Source: Tritrichomonas musculus
Taxonomy: Eukaryota > Parabasalia > Tritrichomonadida > Tritrichomonadidae
Length of the DNA stretch: 64,000 nucleotides
Reading direction: 5' to 3'
NCBI GenBank assembly: GCA_039105265.1
Contig: JAPFFF010000001.1
Span: 6,448,001 to 6,512,000 of the forward strand
A program made the position numbers and the translations under genes. Within the stretch, counting starts at the first letter, position 1; each line of letters starts with the position of its first letter. Below, one piece after another: positions 20,288-29,669 of this stretch. A model generated the notes under the pieces. The model had not been told where the DNA came from, made no database searches, and saw nothing but the letters and a program-made list of their open reading frames with translations.

Positions 20288-20314
20288 CACTTTTTGAGCT
20301 TCGCTCAAAAAGTG
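20288..20314. repeat. Perfect inverted repeat (hairpin)
   Basis: CACTTTTTGAGC, a TTC loop, then the exact reverse complement: 12-bp arms with a 3-nt loop. It stands alone about 95 bp before the satellite and is much more GC-balanced than its surroundings. Confidence 0.85.
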
Positions 20315-20406
20315 TCCTATGTTAAATAATTTAAAAAAAAAAAAATATTTTGAACAAATAAAAACTAAAAGAAAAATAATATAAATAAAAAAATATTTAA
20401 AACTTT

Positions 20407-21359
20407 TAGTTGCAGGTGGAAGTTTAATTCGCGTAATTAGTTCCACCTGCAACTAAGTTGCGATAGCTGCAGGTGGAAGTTTGAAATGGTACATTTAAGT
20501 AATTACTTCCACCTGAAGCTATCGCAGTTTAGCTGCAGGTGGAAGTTTAATTCGCGTAATTAGTTCCAACTGCAGCTAAGTTGCGATAGCTGCAGGTGGA
20601 AGTTTGAAATGGTACATTTAAGTAATTACTTCCACCTAAAGCTATCGCAGTTTAGCTGCAGGTGGAAGTTTAATTCGCGTAATTAGTTCCAACTGCAGCT
20701 AAGTTGCGATAGCTGCAGGTGGAAGTTTGAAATGGTACATTTAAGTAATTACTTCCACCTAAAGCTATCGCAGTTTAGCTGCAGGTGGAAGTTTAATTCG
20801 CGTAATTAGTTCCAACTGCAGCTAAGTTGCGATAGCTGCAGGTGGAAGTTTGAAATGGTACATTTAAGTAATTACTTCCACCTAAAGCTATCGCAGTTTA
20901 GCTGCAGGTGGAAGTTTAATTCGCGTAATTAGTTCCAACTGCAGCTAAGTTGCGATAGCTGCAGGTGGAAGTTTGAAATGGTACATTTAAGTAATTACTT
21001 CCACCTAAAGCTATCGCAACTTAGCTGCAGTTGGAAACTTGGTTTCCTTATTTCTTTACCTCCACCTGCAGCTGAGAAGCGATAGCCGCAGGTGGAAGGC
21101 TAAATTGGTAAATAGTGATTTTCCACCTGCAGCTGTCGCAGCTCAGCCGCAGGTGGAAACTTGGTTTCCTTATTTCTTTACTTCCACCTGCAGCTGAGAA
21201 GCGATAGCCGCAGGTGGAAGGCTAAATTGGTAAATAGTGATTTTCCACCTGCAGCTGTCGCAGCTCAGCCGCAGGTGGAAACTTGGTTTCCTTATTTCTT
21301 TACCTCCACCTGCAGCTGAGAAGCGATAGCCGCAGGTGGAAGGCTAAATTGGTAAATAG
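20407..21359. repeat. Satellite of 123-bp and 122-bp units with inverted arms
   Basis: Five units with a 123-bp period (landmark AGTTTAATTC at 20421, 20544, 20667, 20790 and 20913) are followed by about three units of a related family with a 122-bp period (landmark GGTGGAAGGC at 21091, 21213 and 21335). Both share the core AGCTGCAGGTGGAA and its reverse complement TTCCACCTGCAGCT, so each unit contains two hairpins and the array can fold into a row of cruciforms. Units within each family are nearly identical, which implies recent amplification. The array is far richer in G+C than the flanks. It has no open frame of note. Confidence 0.9.
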
Positions 21360-21664
21360 AAAATATCAAATCAAAGATATGAAGATATGTGTGGAAGGTT
21401 TTATTTATCCATTATTATATTCTAAAATTTGATTTATTATTATTCATATATCATATTATATTTATATTTTAAAAAATATAAATATAATAATCATATTATT
21501 TAAAAATAAATATGATTAATTTTAAAAATTATTTGAATGAATATTAATCGTTTTCCCAAATTTTTCAAATTTTTTAAATTTTTTTGAGCAATATTTTTAT
21601 CATCAGATATAAAGATTACTTAACCAAAAAATAGGCAAACATATATACATTTATAAAATATATC

Positions 21665-21901
21665 TCAATACATTTCTGGATGTTGAATAGAATTTATATT
21701 TTTTGTGTTAATGAAGTTATTTGTTCCAATATATATATTTCTAATTGAATTATCACCATAATTAAACCTAAATCCTTTTTTGGCCATTAAAATTAAAGTT
21801 TGAGTATTTGAAATAGTATCTTGCTCATTATTTGTAAAAATTCCATTATTTGAATCATCATCAGCATTTTGAATAATTTTGTTCGCTTTTTTTAGATTAA
21901 T
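21665..21901 (-). pseudogene. Decayed coding fragment inside the 1.5-kb element
   Basis: On the minus strand a 78-codon frame ending at a TGA at 21665-21667 reads like real protein (ends NINSIQHPEMY, and contains TLILMAKKGFRFNYGDN). It has no proper start and is closed upstream by a stop. About 80-180 bases further upstream on the same strand (about 21,980-22,075) another coding-looking stretch (IFDAWQMFQKNGATIECS) lies in a different frame before an A/T run. The two probably come from one ancient gene carried by the element. I do not recognise the family; a transposase is one option, a captured host gene another. Confidence 0.5.
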
Positions 21902-22158
21902 TCATTTTATTGTTTTGGAAAACATTTGTATTGCTCCATTATAATTCCAGTTAATTGAATTTAATTTAGAAAAAAAAAAAAAGGAAAAGCTGAACACTCA
22001 ATAGTTGCTCCATTTTTTTGGAACATTTGCCAGGCATCAAAGATAAATACTTGTAAAGCGGCAATTTTTTTTTTTGATGGACTGAAGTTTTTTCATTTTT
22101 TTAAAGCTTTCATTTCACTTTTTAAAAAAAAATAAAATAAATTTTACATGAGTTTTCA

Positions 22159-22290
22159 AATTCTGAATAAAATTTTTACTCGAGGTGAAATATTTAACCT
22201 CAAGTAAAAATTTTATGCATTCAAAAAATAAATAAAGTTTTTACTCGAGGTAAATTATTTCACCTCGAGAAAAGATTTTACTCAGAATTT
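22159..22290. repeat. Pair of CTCGAGGT hairpins
   Basis: Two successive imperfect palindromes, each built from TTTTTACTCGAGGT and its reverse complement around a short A/T loop, lie 60 bp apart. The outer flanks (ATTCTGAATAAAATTTT and ATTTTACTCAGAATTT) are also complementary, so the whole 130 bp can fold as one nested structure. They lie inside the 1.5-kb element. Confidence 0.75.
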
Positions 22291-22901
22291 TAAATCACAT
22301 ATATAAATTCTTTTTCCCCCATTTCAGAAATTTTATAATAATGATAAAATTGTTTTTTAATTAAAATAAAATATATATATTGGAAAAATTTAAATTAAAA
22401 AAAACAAATATTTGTATTTTAAAAGTTATTTATGTTTCAAGAAAAGAAATGCATTTATTACAATAACTGTCGAAATAATTTATTTAAGAATGTATATATA
22501 TTAATAAATTATATTTTATATATTAAAAATATAAAATATTCCATAAAATAATGGGATATTTTCAAGATATGCAAAATACTGAGAAAATCAAAATAAACAT
22601 GATTATTTCATTAAATAATTAGCATATTTTAATTATTATATAATATATACTTCATAACATCTAATTAAAAAATATATCTATGATATATTGAAATAAATTC
22701 AAATATTTACCCATATTTGGATTATGATATTTTCCAAAAAAATTTGAAATTTTTTATCCAAAATATGAAAAATAGATACTATTGAAGCAACAACATCATT
22801 TTTATATAATTGATTTCACACATATTTGATATTGGCCATAAAAATGCATCTTTTAGTTATAAAAAAAATTTTAAACGTACCTTCCACACATATATATGAA
22901 G

Positions 22902-24211
22902 TGATTTTTTTTCATCCACCTTTTCGCTCTCAAAAAGTTAAAAAATATTATATTTTAATCATTTTTGAATAAAAACTCTTTATATATTAGAGATAGGATT
23001 TTTTTAATGATAGATTTGATATACTGATATTATTCTGATTTTTTTAAGCCTATGTTCAAAATGAACTCTTATTATATATAGGATAAAAATTAAATTTTGA
23101 TATTTTTTTGTTTTGCGGCCAATTATGCAAACAAATTTAAATCTTTACATTTACCAATATTTTTGAGATAAAAAAGGTTTATTCATCAGATTAGCTTACA
23201 ATCGCTATTACAAGCAAACAATAATTTGATATCTTACTTTTTACTTTCTATTTCTTGGTTTTTTCAAATACTTTTTTCAAATACTTTATATATTATCCAA
23301 AGATAATGAAGTACAAAGACTTAAAGTGTAAAAATTACATTTACGTTTGTGAACAACAATGAATATTTGTTTTTATGCTATTTTAATTCCTTTATTTTGC
23401 CAATATTTTCCAGATCCAATAATTAATTACAAGTCGGATGATATGAAGACCGTATTTAATTTTTATGTTCGTTTAATAATACTTACAACCTTTTTTTTTA
23501 TAGTTAGAGCTATTGATTTTATTAAATTAGTAATTTAATTGTAAACAAAATCTTTGCAATTTAAGATAATCCAATTTTTCAGGATCACATAGCATATGAT
23601 ACAAATTCTCTTTTATTTTTATTTACATTTTATGAATTTATCATTTTTTTTTTTTTTTAATATTCAAAATCAAGTTTGATTATTTACTCCAAATTGCAGA
23701 TTTAATTGGCTATTTATGATTTTTCCCTATATTTAAGATATCAAAATTCAAAAAGTATGCTTTAAAACCAATATTAAAAAATTAACAAATCAAACTTGGA
23801 TTCAAAAAGTTGTTTTTTTTTCTAAAGATTGAATACTTTTAAAATGAGACTACTCCCCATAAAAGTACTGAATTCTATTTTAATCAATAAACAATTAATT
23901 TGCTTAAAAATCGTATTCTAATATCTATTTTCTTTATTTACATTTAATTCAAAATCTTTTTAAATAATAATTCAACTACATTTTCTAAAAAATCATTTTT
24001 AGTAAAAGTGAAGTGAATTTTCTCCAGCTGTAAGGAATTAAACAAAAAAAGGGCAACGTTACGATATGCACAAGAGGTAATATAATTTATATACTAAATA
24101 TCAAAGTCATTGTTAAAAATGGGATGATACTTATGACCATTGCAATAATTGAATACTTTTTTGAATGATCTTTATCAAAAATTCAATGATTTATTAAAAA
24201 ATGTAACCATC
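22902..24211. other. Gene-free remainder of the inverted-repeat region
   Basis: 1.3 kb of AT-rich DNA. The only ATG-started frame worth noting is at 23359-23538 (separate entry). The motif ATTGAATACTTTT occurs at about 23830 and 24148, each time shortly before a TGAGACTAC motif, suggesting that two copies of a transposon end are present. Confidence 0.45.
23359..23538 (+). CDS. Possible small secreted or membrane ORF, 59 aa
   Basis: A 59-codon ATG-to-TAA frame. The first 16 residues (MNICFYAILIPLFCQY) read like a signal peptide and residues 35-59 contain a hydrophobic stretch (RLIILTTFFFIVRAIDF). It lies in otherwise gene-free, repeat-rich DNA and AT-rich DNA yields such hydrophobic frames by chance, so it may well be spurious. 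Nothing recognised. Confidence 0.15.
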   Translation: MNICFYAILIPLFCQYFPDPIINYKSDDMKTVFNFYVRLIILTTFFFIVRAIDFIKLVI

Positions 24212-24228
24212 TGAGACTACACCCTTAA

Positions 24229-24734
24229 TCTCAAAAAAATAATCATTTATCTTGTGACAAAATGGCCTTAAAAATTAATAAATTTGACCTTTATATATTG
24301 AAAAAATTTGTTACATGCATTTTTAACTTCATAATAGAAACAGATGTGAAAAAAACGATTTATTTCATTTCATCATCCGTCTCTTTTTTTCTTTTCTTTT
24401 GATAAGATGAAATATTTCATTAAGGATGAAAAATTGTACCTAGAAAAACCTCCGATATATGTCTAGCCAGAACTTTTTGAATCAAATCGTTAAAATTTCT
24501 AAACAAAAAGATAAAAAGAATTCTGACCAAATATATGAGGTAAGTATCTATACATTTTTTTCTGTATTGATAAGCATTCCCAGTTTTTCGATTTTGTCTT
24601 CTTATTATAAAATAGAATTGTATAGAGAATTTCGTAGTGTCTCTCCTTTCTTTAAAAAGAATAAAATTAACAATCAAAATTTTTATAAAATAACAAAATA
24701 TAAAAATAATAAAGACAAACACAATTAAATAACA
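24229..24734. other. Gene-free stretch before the golgin 3' end
   Basis: About 500 bp. Two overlapping frames of 89-100 codons on opposite strands (24420-24728) cover the same bases and are Lys/Asn- or Phe/Ile-rich; I treat both as chance. A palindrome ATGAAATATTTCAT lies at about 24407. Confidence 0.4.
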
Positions 24735-27700
24735 TTAAAAGAGTGATAAAGGCGATTTCTTTTGAGTTTCTTTCCAGTTTTGTGTAGAAATTTGTATTTG
24801 AAGAGGGTCGCATCCGAGAACGTTAAGAATGACTGGAATTAAAGACTCTTGTGTTCGATCATCCTGTTGGAAAAACTTCAAAAGAATTTTTTTCAAATAA
24901 TTAAATTGGAAAGCCAAACTTTCATTGTTGTCATTTTCATCATTTTCATTTTTAGGAGGAACTTCCTCAATAAATTTTTGATGTGATATTTGGCCTTTCT
25001 CTATAATTTTTTTCAATTCATCATTTTCTAATTTTAATTTGAAGTTTTCTTGTTGATAAAGCTTTAAATTTTCATCATTTTCATTTGATTTATTTTCATC
25101 ATTTTTATTTGATTTATTTTCATTCAAAATTTCAGTGATATCGTTTTTCAATTTTTCAATTTCCATTGAAGAACTTGTTTTTAATTCAATTAATTCTGAT
25201 TCAATTAGTTCTTTTTGATTTTTCAAATCTTCATTTTCCTTCTTCATCTGAGAAATTAATTCTTGATTTTCATTTATTATAGAATTCAAATTTTCCACTT
25301 TTTCAATCAATTCTTGATTATTTTCAATATTTGAATCTGATTGAATTTGATTGAATTGATCAATTTTGTTTTCATAATCTTCTTTGATTTTAGAAATTTC
25401 TTTTTTATAATTCTCAATTAATTTTTTCTTTTCAATTTCTAAATTTTCATTAATTGATTTGATTTTATTAACAAGTTCTTGTTTTTCTTCATTGTCATGA
25501 ATACTTGAATTCAATTGAGCTTGAAGAATTTCAACTGATTTATTCAATTCAATAATTTTTCTCTCTTTTATTGAAATTTCTTCTTTTAATTGATCGTTTT
25601 CCTTTGAAATTATTTGATTTTGATTTTTGAATGAAGTTGATTCAGAAATCAATTGTTTCTTATCTTCTTCGATTTCATTGATTGAATTCATCAAGGTTCG
25701 ATTTGACTCATTTAGATCAGAAATTTTTGATTGACTTTCTTCAATTATTTGATTGAGAGAGTTCGTTATTTTTTCACTTTTTGCTTCATTTTCATTTATT
25801 TCTCTACTCAAATTTTCATTCCTCTGAAAAAGTTCTTTGATTTGTTTATTCAAATTTTCAACTTCACTTTTTGAGAGATTGAGATCGTTATTTTGTGAAT
25901 CTAATTTATTTTTTAATTCAATATTTTCTGATTGAACTTTTTCAATTTGGTTTTGAAAATCAGAAATTTCTTTCAAAAGGATTTCATTCTGTTGTTTAAG
26001 ATAATTTAAATTTTGTTGCAATGAATTTAGTTTTAAATCATCTTCGTTAGCATTATTGTTTGTTTTTTCATCTTCTTCTTCCTCCTCTTCAATTTGGCAT
26101 AAATTGAAGTCATTTTCATCCAAATTTATATTGATGCTTCTTTCTTTTACATTTTTGAAGTCAATTTCGTCATTTTTTTGAAGGTTTTCGATTGTTTCCT
26201 TCATTTTTTTCAGTTCAGTTTGAAGTTGCTCCTTCTCTTTCTCAAGCTCTTCGATTTGGCTGTTCTTGCTCTGGATTTCAGCTTCGTTTTCTTGGCTCTT
26301 TGCCAACAGAAGGACTCTTTCTTGGTCGATTTGGTTGTTCCTTCTTTTCAATTGCTCGAATTCGGTTTGATTCAATTTTTGGGCATCTTCGAGAACTGTC
26401 AAATTCTTCAGCAATTGTTCGCCGTGCTGTTCGAGCTCTTGGATTTGTTTGCGTAATTCTTCTTCAGCGTGTTCAAGCAATTGAACTTTAATGGTCAAAT
26501 TTCCGTTTGATTCTTCTTCTTCTCTGATTTTCTTCTTTAGGTCTTTGATCTGGGACTTCAGATCTTTGTTCTTGGTGGAGAGTTCGTCGTTCCTTTGCTC
26601 AAGGAAGGAGTGTAAATTTAGTGACTTGTTAAAAGTGTCACTAAACTGATTTCTGTTTTCTATGGTCGAGCCGCCATCAAATGAAGTGACTTGGATTTCA
26701 GTTTGATTTCCGTTTTTGTCATTTTCATAAATATCATCGTTATCCAAGAGATTGAAAAGCTGGTGCTTCTCAATTTTCTCTTCTTCTTTTGAATGATTAT
26801 TTTCATAATTCTGAGAGTCATTGAATTTTTGTGAGAGCTCAGAATAATTTGTGAGAATTTTGTTTTTCTCTTCAGTAAGTGATGTGATTTTTGAATTTAA
26901 TTCTTCGTTTTCCTTTTTGAGATTCTCATTCTCAATTTGAATTGAGTGTATCACTTCATTTTTATTTTTCTCTAATTTTTCTTGAAGTTTCTTGTTTTCT
27001 GCTGATAAACTGTCATTATCGTTTTGTAAAGTTTGAACTTTTTCTGTTAATTCTGTAACGGTTTTGTCCGTTTTTTTATTTTGGTTCTGATTTTTCAGCT
27101 TGTCGAGCTCGTCTTGGGCTTCTGCGAGTTTGTAGACGAGATTGGAGCAATTTGACATTAATTGAGATTGATCTTGATTAAGAGATTCTATTTTCTCTTT
27201 CAATTCGTCGTTTTCTTTCTTTAATGTAAAAAGTTCTTCTTTTTTATCTTTTTCTAATTTCTGGTAAGAGTCAATTTGACTTTGTTTCTTGATGAGTTCG
27301 TCATTTAATTTCTTGATTGCTTCGTCATTTGATTTGGATATATCTGCAGTAGTTATTGGTGTATTTTGGATAGAATTAAGGTCAAAGATGTCTTGATTCT
27401 CGTTTAATTTCTGGACATTTGAAGAAGAGTCAAAAACTGATGGTTGCGCTTGTGATGCTGAAGCTTCTGGATTCTGATTAAAAATATAACCAAGTATCTC
27501 TAAATTATTTTCAGCTGGATTTGTGTTTTTCGATGGAGATTCATAAAAATTCAAAAGATCAAAATTTGATGTTGCTTTCTCTTTGCTTGTTTGGTTGGAA
27601 GTATCGTTAGTATTATTTGAAAAAAGTAAAATATCATCATTTTGTTTTTGATTTATTTGTTTTTCATCAAAATTTGATAAATCGTTTTCTGGGTGATTTG

Positions 27701-28028
27701 AGTCTATATTTTGATTATTTGAGAGTATATATTTGAGTTTTTTAAGTTCACTTTCTTTTTGTATAAGAATTTTTTTTGTCTTGGCCAGTTCTTCCTCAAG
27801 TGCGATCGATTTTTCATTAATTTCACTCAATTTTTCAAAAAGAGCATCTTTTTCTTTGGTTGCTTCATCGATAAGAGGTGTTAGCATATCAATTTTCATG
27901 TTTTTCTCTTCAAGTTCTTGTTTTAATTTTTGATTTTCATTTTCAAGATTTTTTTTGAGTTCCATAGCCTTTTTAAGAGCATTTTTGAGTTTCCCAGTAT
28001 CAATACTTGGGCTAGATGGTGATGTCAT
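24735..28028 (-). CDS. Long coiled-coil golgin with GRIP-like C-terminus
   Basis: 1,097 residues, nearly all heptad-patterned coiled coil rich in Glu, Lys, Asn and Gln, from about residue 10 to 1,030, with a Ser/Asn-rich break at about 120-230. The last 70 residues are not coiled coil: FNYLKKILLKFFQQDDRTQESLIPVIL resembles the GRIP domain, including the Tyr-Leu-Lys helix start that binds ARL1 at the trans-Golgi and the later L-I-P-V motif. GRIP golgins tether transport vesicles, which suits the large parabasal Golgi of trichomonads. The canonical GRIP signature is only partly matched, so other tethers or a basal-body coiled-coil protein remain possible. Confidence 0.8.
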   Translation of the reverse strand: MTSPSSPSIDTGKLKNALKKAMELKKNLENENQKLKQELEEKNMKIDMLTPLIDEATKEKDALFEKLSEINEKSIALEEELAKTKKILIQKESELKKLKYILSNNQNIDSNHPENDLSNFDEKQINQKQNDDILLFSNNTNDTSNQTSKEKATSNFDLLNFYESPSKNTNPAENNLEILGYIFNQNPEASASQAQPSVFDSSSNVQKLNENQDIFDLNSIQNTPITTADISKSNDEAIKKLNDELIKKQSQIDSYQKLEKDKKEELFTLKKENDELKEKIESLNQDQSQLMSNCSNLVYKLAEAQDELDKLKNQNQNKKTDKTVTELTEKVQTLQNDNDSLSAENKKLQEKLEKNKNEVIHSIQIENENLKKENEELNSKITSLTEEKNKILTNYSELSQKFNDSQNYENNHSKEEEKIEKHQLFNLLDNDDIYENDKNGNQTEIQVTSFDGGSTIENRNQFSDTFNKSLNLHSFLEQRNDELSTKNKDLKSQIKDLKKKIREEEESNGNLTIKVQLLEHAEEELRKQIQELEQHGEQLLKNLTVLEDAQKLNQTEFEQLKRRNNQIDQERVLLLAKSQENEAEIQSKNSQIEELEKEKEQLQTELKKMKETIENLQKNDEIDFKNVKERSININLDENDFNLCQIEEEEEEDEKTNNNANEDDLKLNSLQQNLNYLKQQNEILLKEISDFQNQIEKVQSENIELKNKLDSQNNDLNLSKSEVENLNKQIKELFQRNENLSREINENEAKSEKITNSLNQIIEESQSKISDLNESNRTLMNSINEIEEDKKQLISESTSFKNQNQIISKENDQLKEEISIKERKIIELNKSVEILQAQLNSSIHDNEEKQELVNKIKSINENLEIEKKKLIENYKKEISKIKEDYENKIDQFNQIQSDSNIENNQELIEKVENLNSIINENQELISQMKKENEDLKNQKELIESELIELKTSSSMEIEKLKNDITEILNENKSNKNDENKSNENDENLKLYQQENFKLKLENDELKKIIEKGQISHQKFIEEVPPKNENDENDNNESLAFQFNYLKKILLKFFQQDDRTQESLIPVILNVLGCDPLQIQISTQNWKETQKKSPLSLF

Positions 28029-28578
28029 TAAAAAAAAGGATAAAAGCCAAGATTATGGAGTTTGAAATAATCACAACTTTTTCAAAAATTATTTGACCAA
28101 TGAAAATTCAAAAAAAAAATAGGAAAAATGAGAAATGTAAACATAGTTTTATAATAATAATATTATTATATATATTATATAATATTTTAAAATTCGAAAA
28201 AGTTGTAGTTTTACTTATTTTATAGATATATATTTATGTATTAAAAAATTGTACAATTATTTGGCCTTATATTATTAAAAAGTTCAAGATTTTCATTTGA
28301 TTCAAAAAAAAACGTTATAAGAAAAATGAAATCAGCCTATTTAATATTCTTAATGAATATTATTTGTTCAATATAGAAAGCTTAGATTGTAATTATAATT
28401 AATATATAATTGAATTTTTAATTTTTTCAATGGCGATTAATTCAAAAGTATCTTTTCAATTGTAAAATTAAACGATTTGAAATAATAGTAACGTAATTTT
28501 TAAATTTTTCAATTTAAAATTTTGTGTATTTCTCACAAATTCTTTTTTTCAAAGGAATAAAGATTAGCGAAAACTGAA
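28029..28578. promoter_or_regulatory. Divergent intergenic region
   Basis: 550 AT-rich bases between two divergent start codons; includes an alternating TA/ATT tract at about 28150-28185. No gene and no clear initiator seen. Confidence 0.4.
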
Positions 28579-29274
28579 ATGTCATTCCTTCCTTCTCTTT
28601 CTGCGAGTGGTAAAAACCACCAAACTCTTGAAATACCTGGGCCAGATCAAAATCAAGATGCAAACGCGATTCTGTCTCCAATTAAACCGATCAAAGTGAT
28701 TAATACTCAGACTTTAGCTACTCAAAATCCAGCAATCAGAATGCCTCAGGCTGGAAAAAAAAATCAGTCTGGACCTCGAACTCCTCGACAGTACCAAGCA
28801 CGTATATCTTGTAATTACCCAATGAATTCAACTCTAATTTCTGGAGCATCGACAAACATTCCTAATGATATCAGTGGAGGAATTTCGCTTTCTGCAACTC
28901 TTATGCCAAAATCGCCACTTAATGCTTTCAGAAAACGAAACGGAAACACAAGAAAATATAAAAATAATAATAATATTATACTGCCTCCCCTTGATGATAT
29001 AAATTCATTTGAAAATGAATGTACAGATGAAATTCAACAGCAAGCTCAAACAAATGATAAATTAAATTATTTGCCATCAGACGTTGGTGATGTTTATACT
29101 GGAAATGGAAATGAGCTTTCAGATGATTTAGAAGAAGAGGATGAAGATGAGTTATTTCTACATATGAATAGTGGGCGTTTGGAAAGTCATTCTAATCGTA
29201 TTAATGACGAATCAGATATTCAACCAAATGGATTCTATAGCTTTCAAGTCAGCGATCCCACATTTTCTAGTTAA
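28579..29274 (+). CDS. Hypothetical disordered protein
   Basis: 231 residues of low-order sequence: Ser/Pro/Asn/Gln-rich throughout, with basic patches (PRTPRQYQAR, FRKRNGNTRKYK) in the middle and an acidic patch (DDLEEEDEDEL) near 185. Several Ser-Pro and Thr-Pro sites could be phosphorylated. The codon use is like that of neighbouring host genes and the frame is long for AT-rich DNA, so I accept it as a gene. I do not recognise a family. It starts at an ATG 550 bp from the divergent golgin. Confidence 0.7.
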   Translation: MSFLPSLSASGKNHQTLEIPGPDQNQDANAILSPIKPIKVINTQTLATQNPAIRMPQAGKKNQSGPRTPRQYQARISCNYPMNSTLISGASTNIPNDISGGISLSATLMPKSPLNAFRKRNGNTRKYKNNNNIILPPLDDINSFENECTDEIQQQAQTNDKLNYLPSDVGDVYTGNGNELSDDLEEEDEDELFLHMNSGRLESHSNRINDESDIQPNGFYSFQVSDPTFSS

Positions 29275-29669
29275 TTTTCGAATATATATGTTTATTTTTT
29301 ATATATGAATCTATATATTTCTTTTAATTTGTTTATTATTTATATGAGTAAACAATAATTTAGCGAGTATCAATATATTAAACCTCTTATATTTCCATGG
29401 AATTTTCTTAATTAGATTTTGTTAAAAGTAAATATATAATTTGGACTGGGCTGTTGTATCTTTCAATCACCTGTTTCACATCTAATTATTTCATTTCTGT
29501 TATGAGCTATGATTGCTTTCCCAGAAGTTATTTTCAAAGAATAAAAGCTATTTCGAAACTAATTTAAAATAGATTCGCTCGCCAAATTAAAGGAATGATG
29601 TATGCTTTATGGATTCTCTGAATTTTTTAATATTCTTTGAAAGTAACTTTTTGTATAACCATTTTCAAA
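29275..29669. other. Intergenic
   Basis: 395 AT-rich bases between two plus-strand genes; nothing recognised. Confidence 0.5.

Larger units (their letters stand above)
21385..22893. mobile_element. 1.5-kb element with 15-bp TIRs and 8-bp target duplication
   Basis: ATATGTGTGGAAGGT at 21385-21399 is repeated as its exact reverse complement at 22879-22893. Both ends are flanked directly by ATATGAAG (21377-21384 and 22894-22901), an 8-bp direct repeat that looks like a target-site duplication. Eight-base duplications fit hAT (or P) superfamily DNA transposons; the TIR is not one I know. Inside are remnants of a coding gene on the minus strand and a pair of CTCGAGGT hairpins. It lies within the larger inverted-repeat pair and just past the satellite, so it probably inserted later. 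Looks decayed. Confidence 0.65.
20159..24228. mobile_element. Candidate relic bounded by 17-bp inverted repeats with TTAA
   Basis: TTAAGGGTGTAGTCTCA at 20159-20175 and its exact reverse complement at 24212-24228 bound about 4.07 kb that contains no intact gene. If TTAA is the target duplication, the terminal repeats are 13 bp (GGGTGTAGTCTCA), a layout like piggyBac; the TIR sequence itself is not one I recognise. A related motif, TGAGACTACTCCCC, sits at 23845-23858 and could be a second, diverged end. The satellite and the inner element annotated below lie between the two ends. No transposase of this element is visible, so it is either non-autonomous or decayed. Confidence 0.55.

Noticed and set aside
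20407-21359. CRISPR-like or tRNA-array reading of the satellite
   Set aside because: The whole 122-123 bp unit is repeated without unique spacers, and no tRNA cloverleaf or box A/B is visible.
24420-24728. Opposite-strand frames of 89 and 100 codons
   Set aside because: They overlap almost completely, are Lys/Asn- or Phe/Ile-rich as expected of AT-rich DNA, and match nothing known. A GGTAAGT near 24540 does not fit the trichomonad intron consensus.
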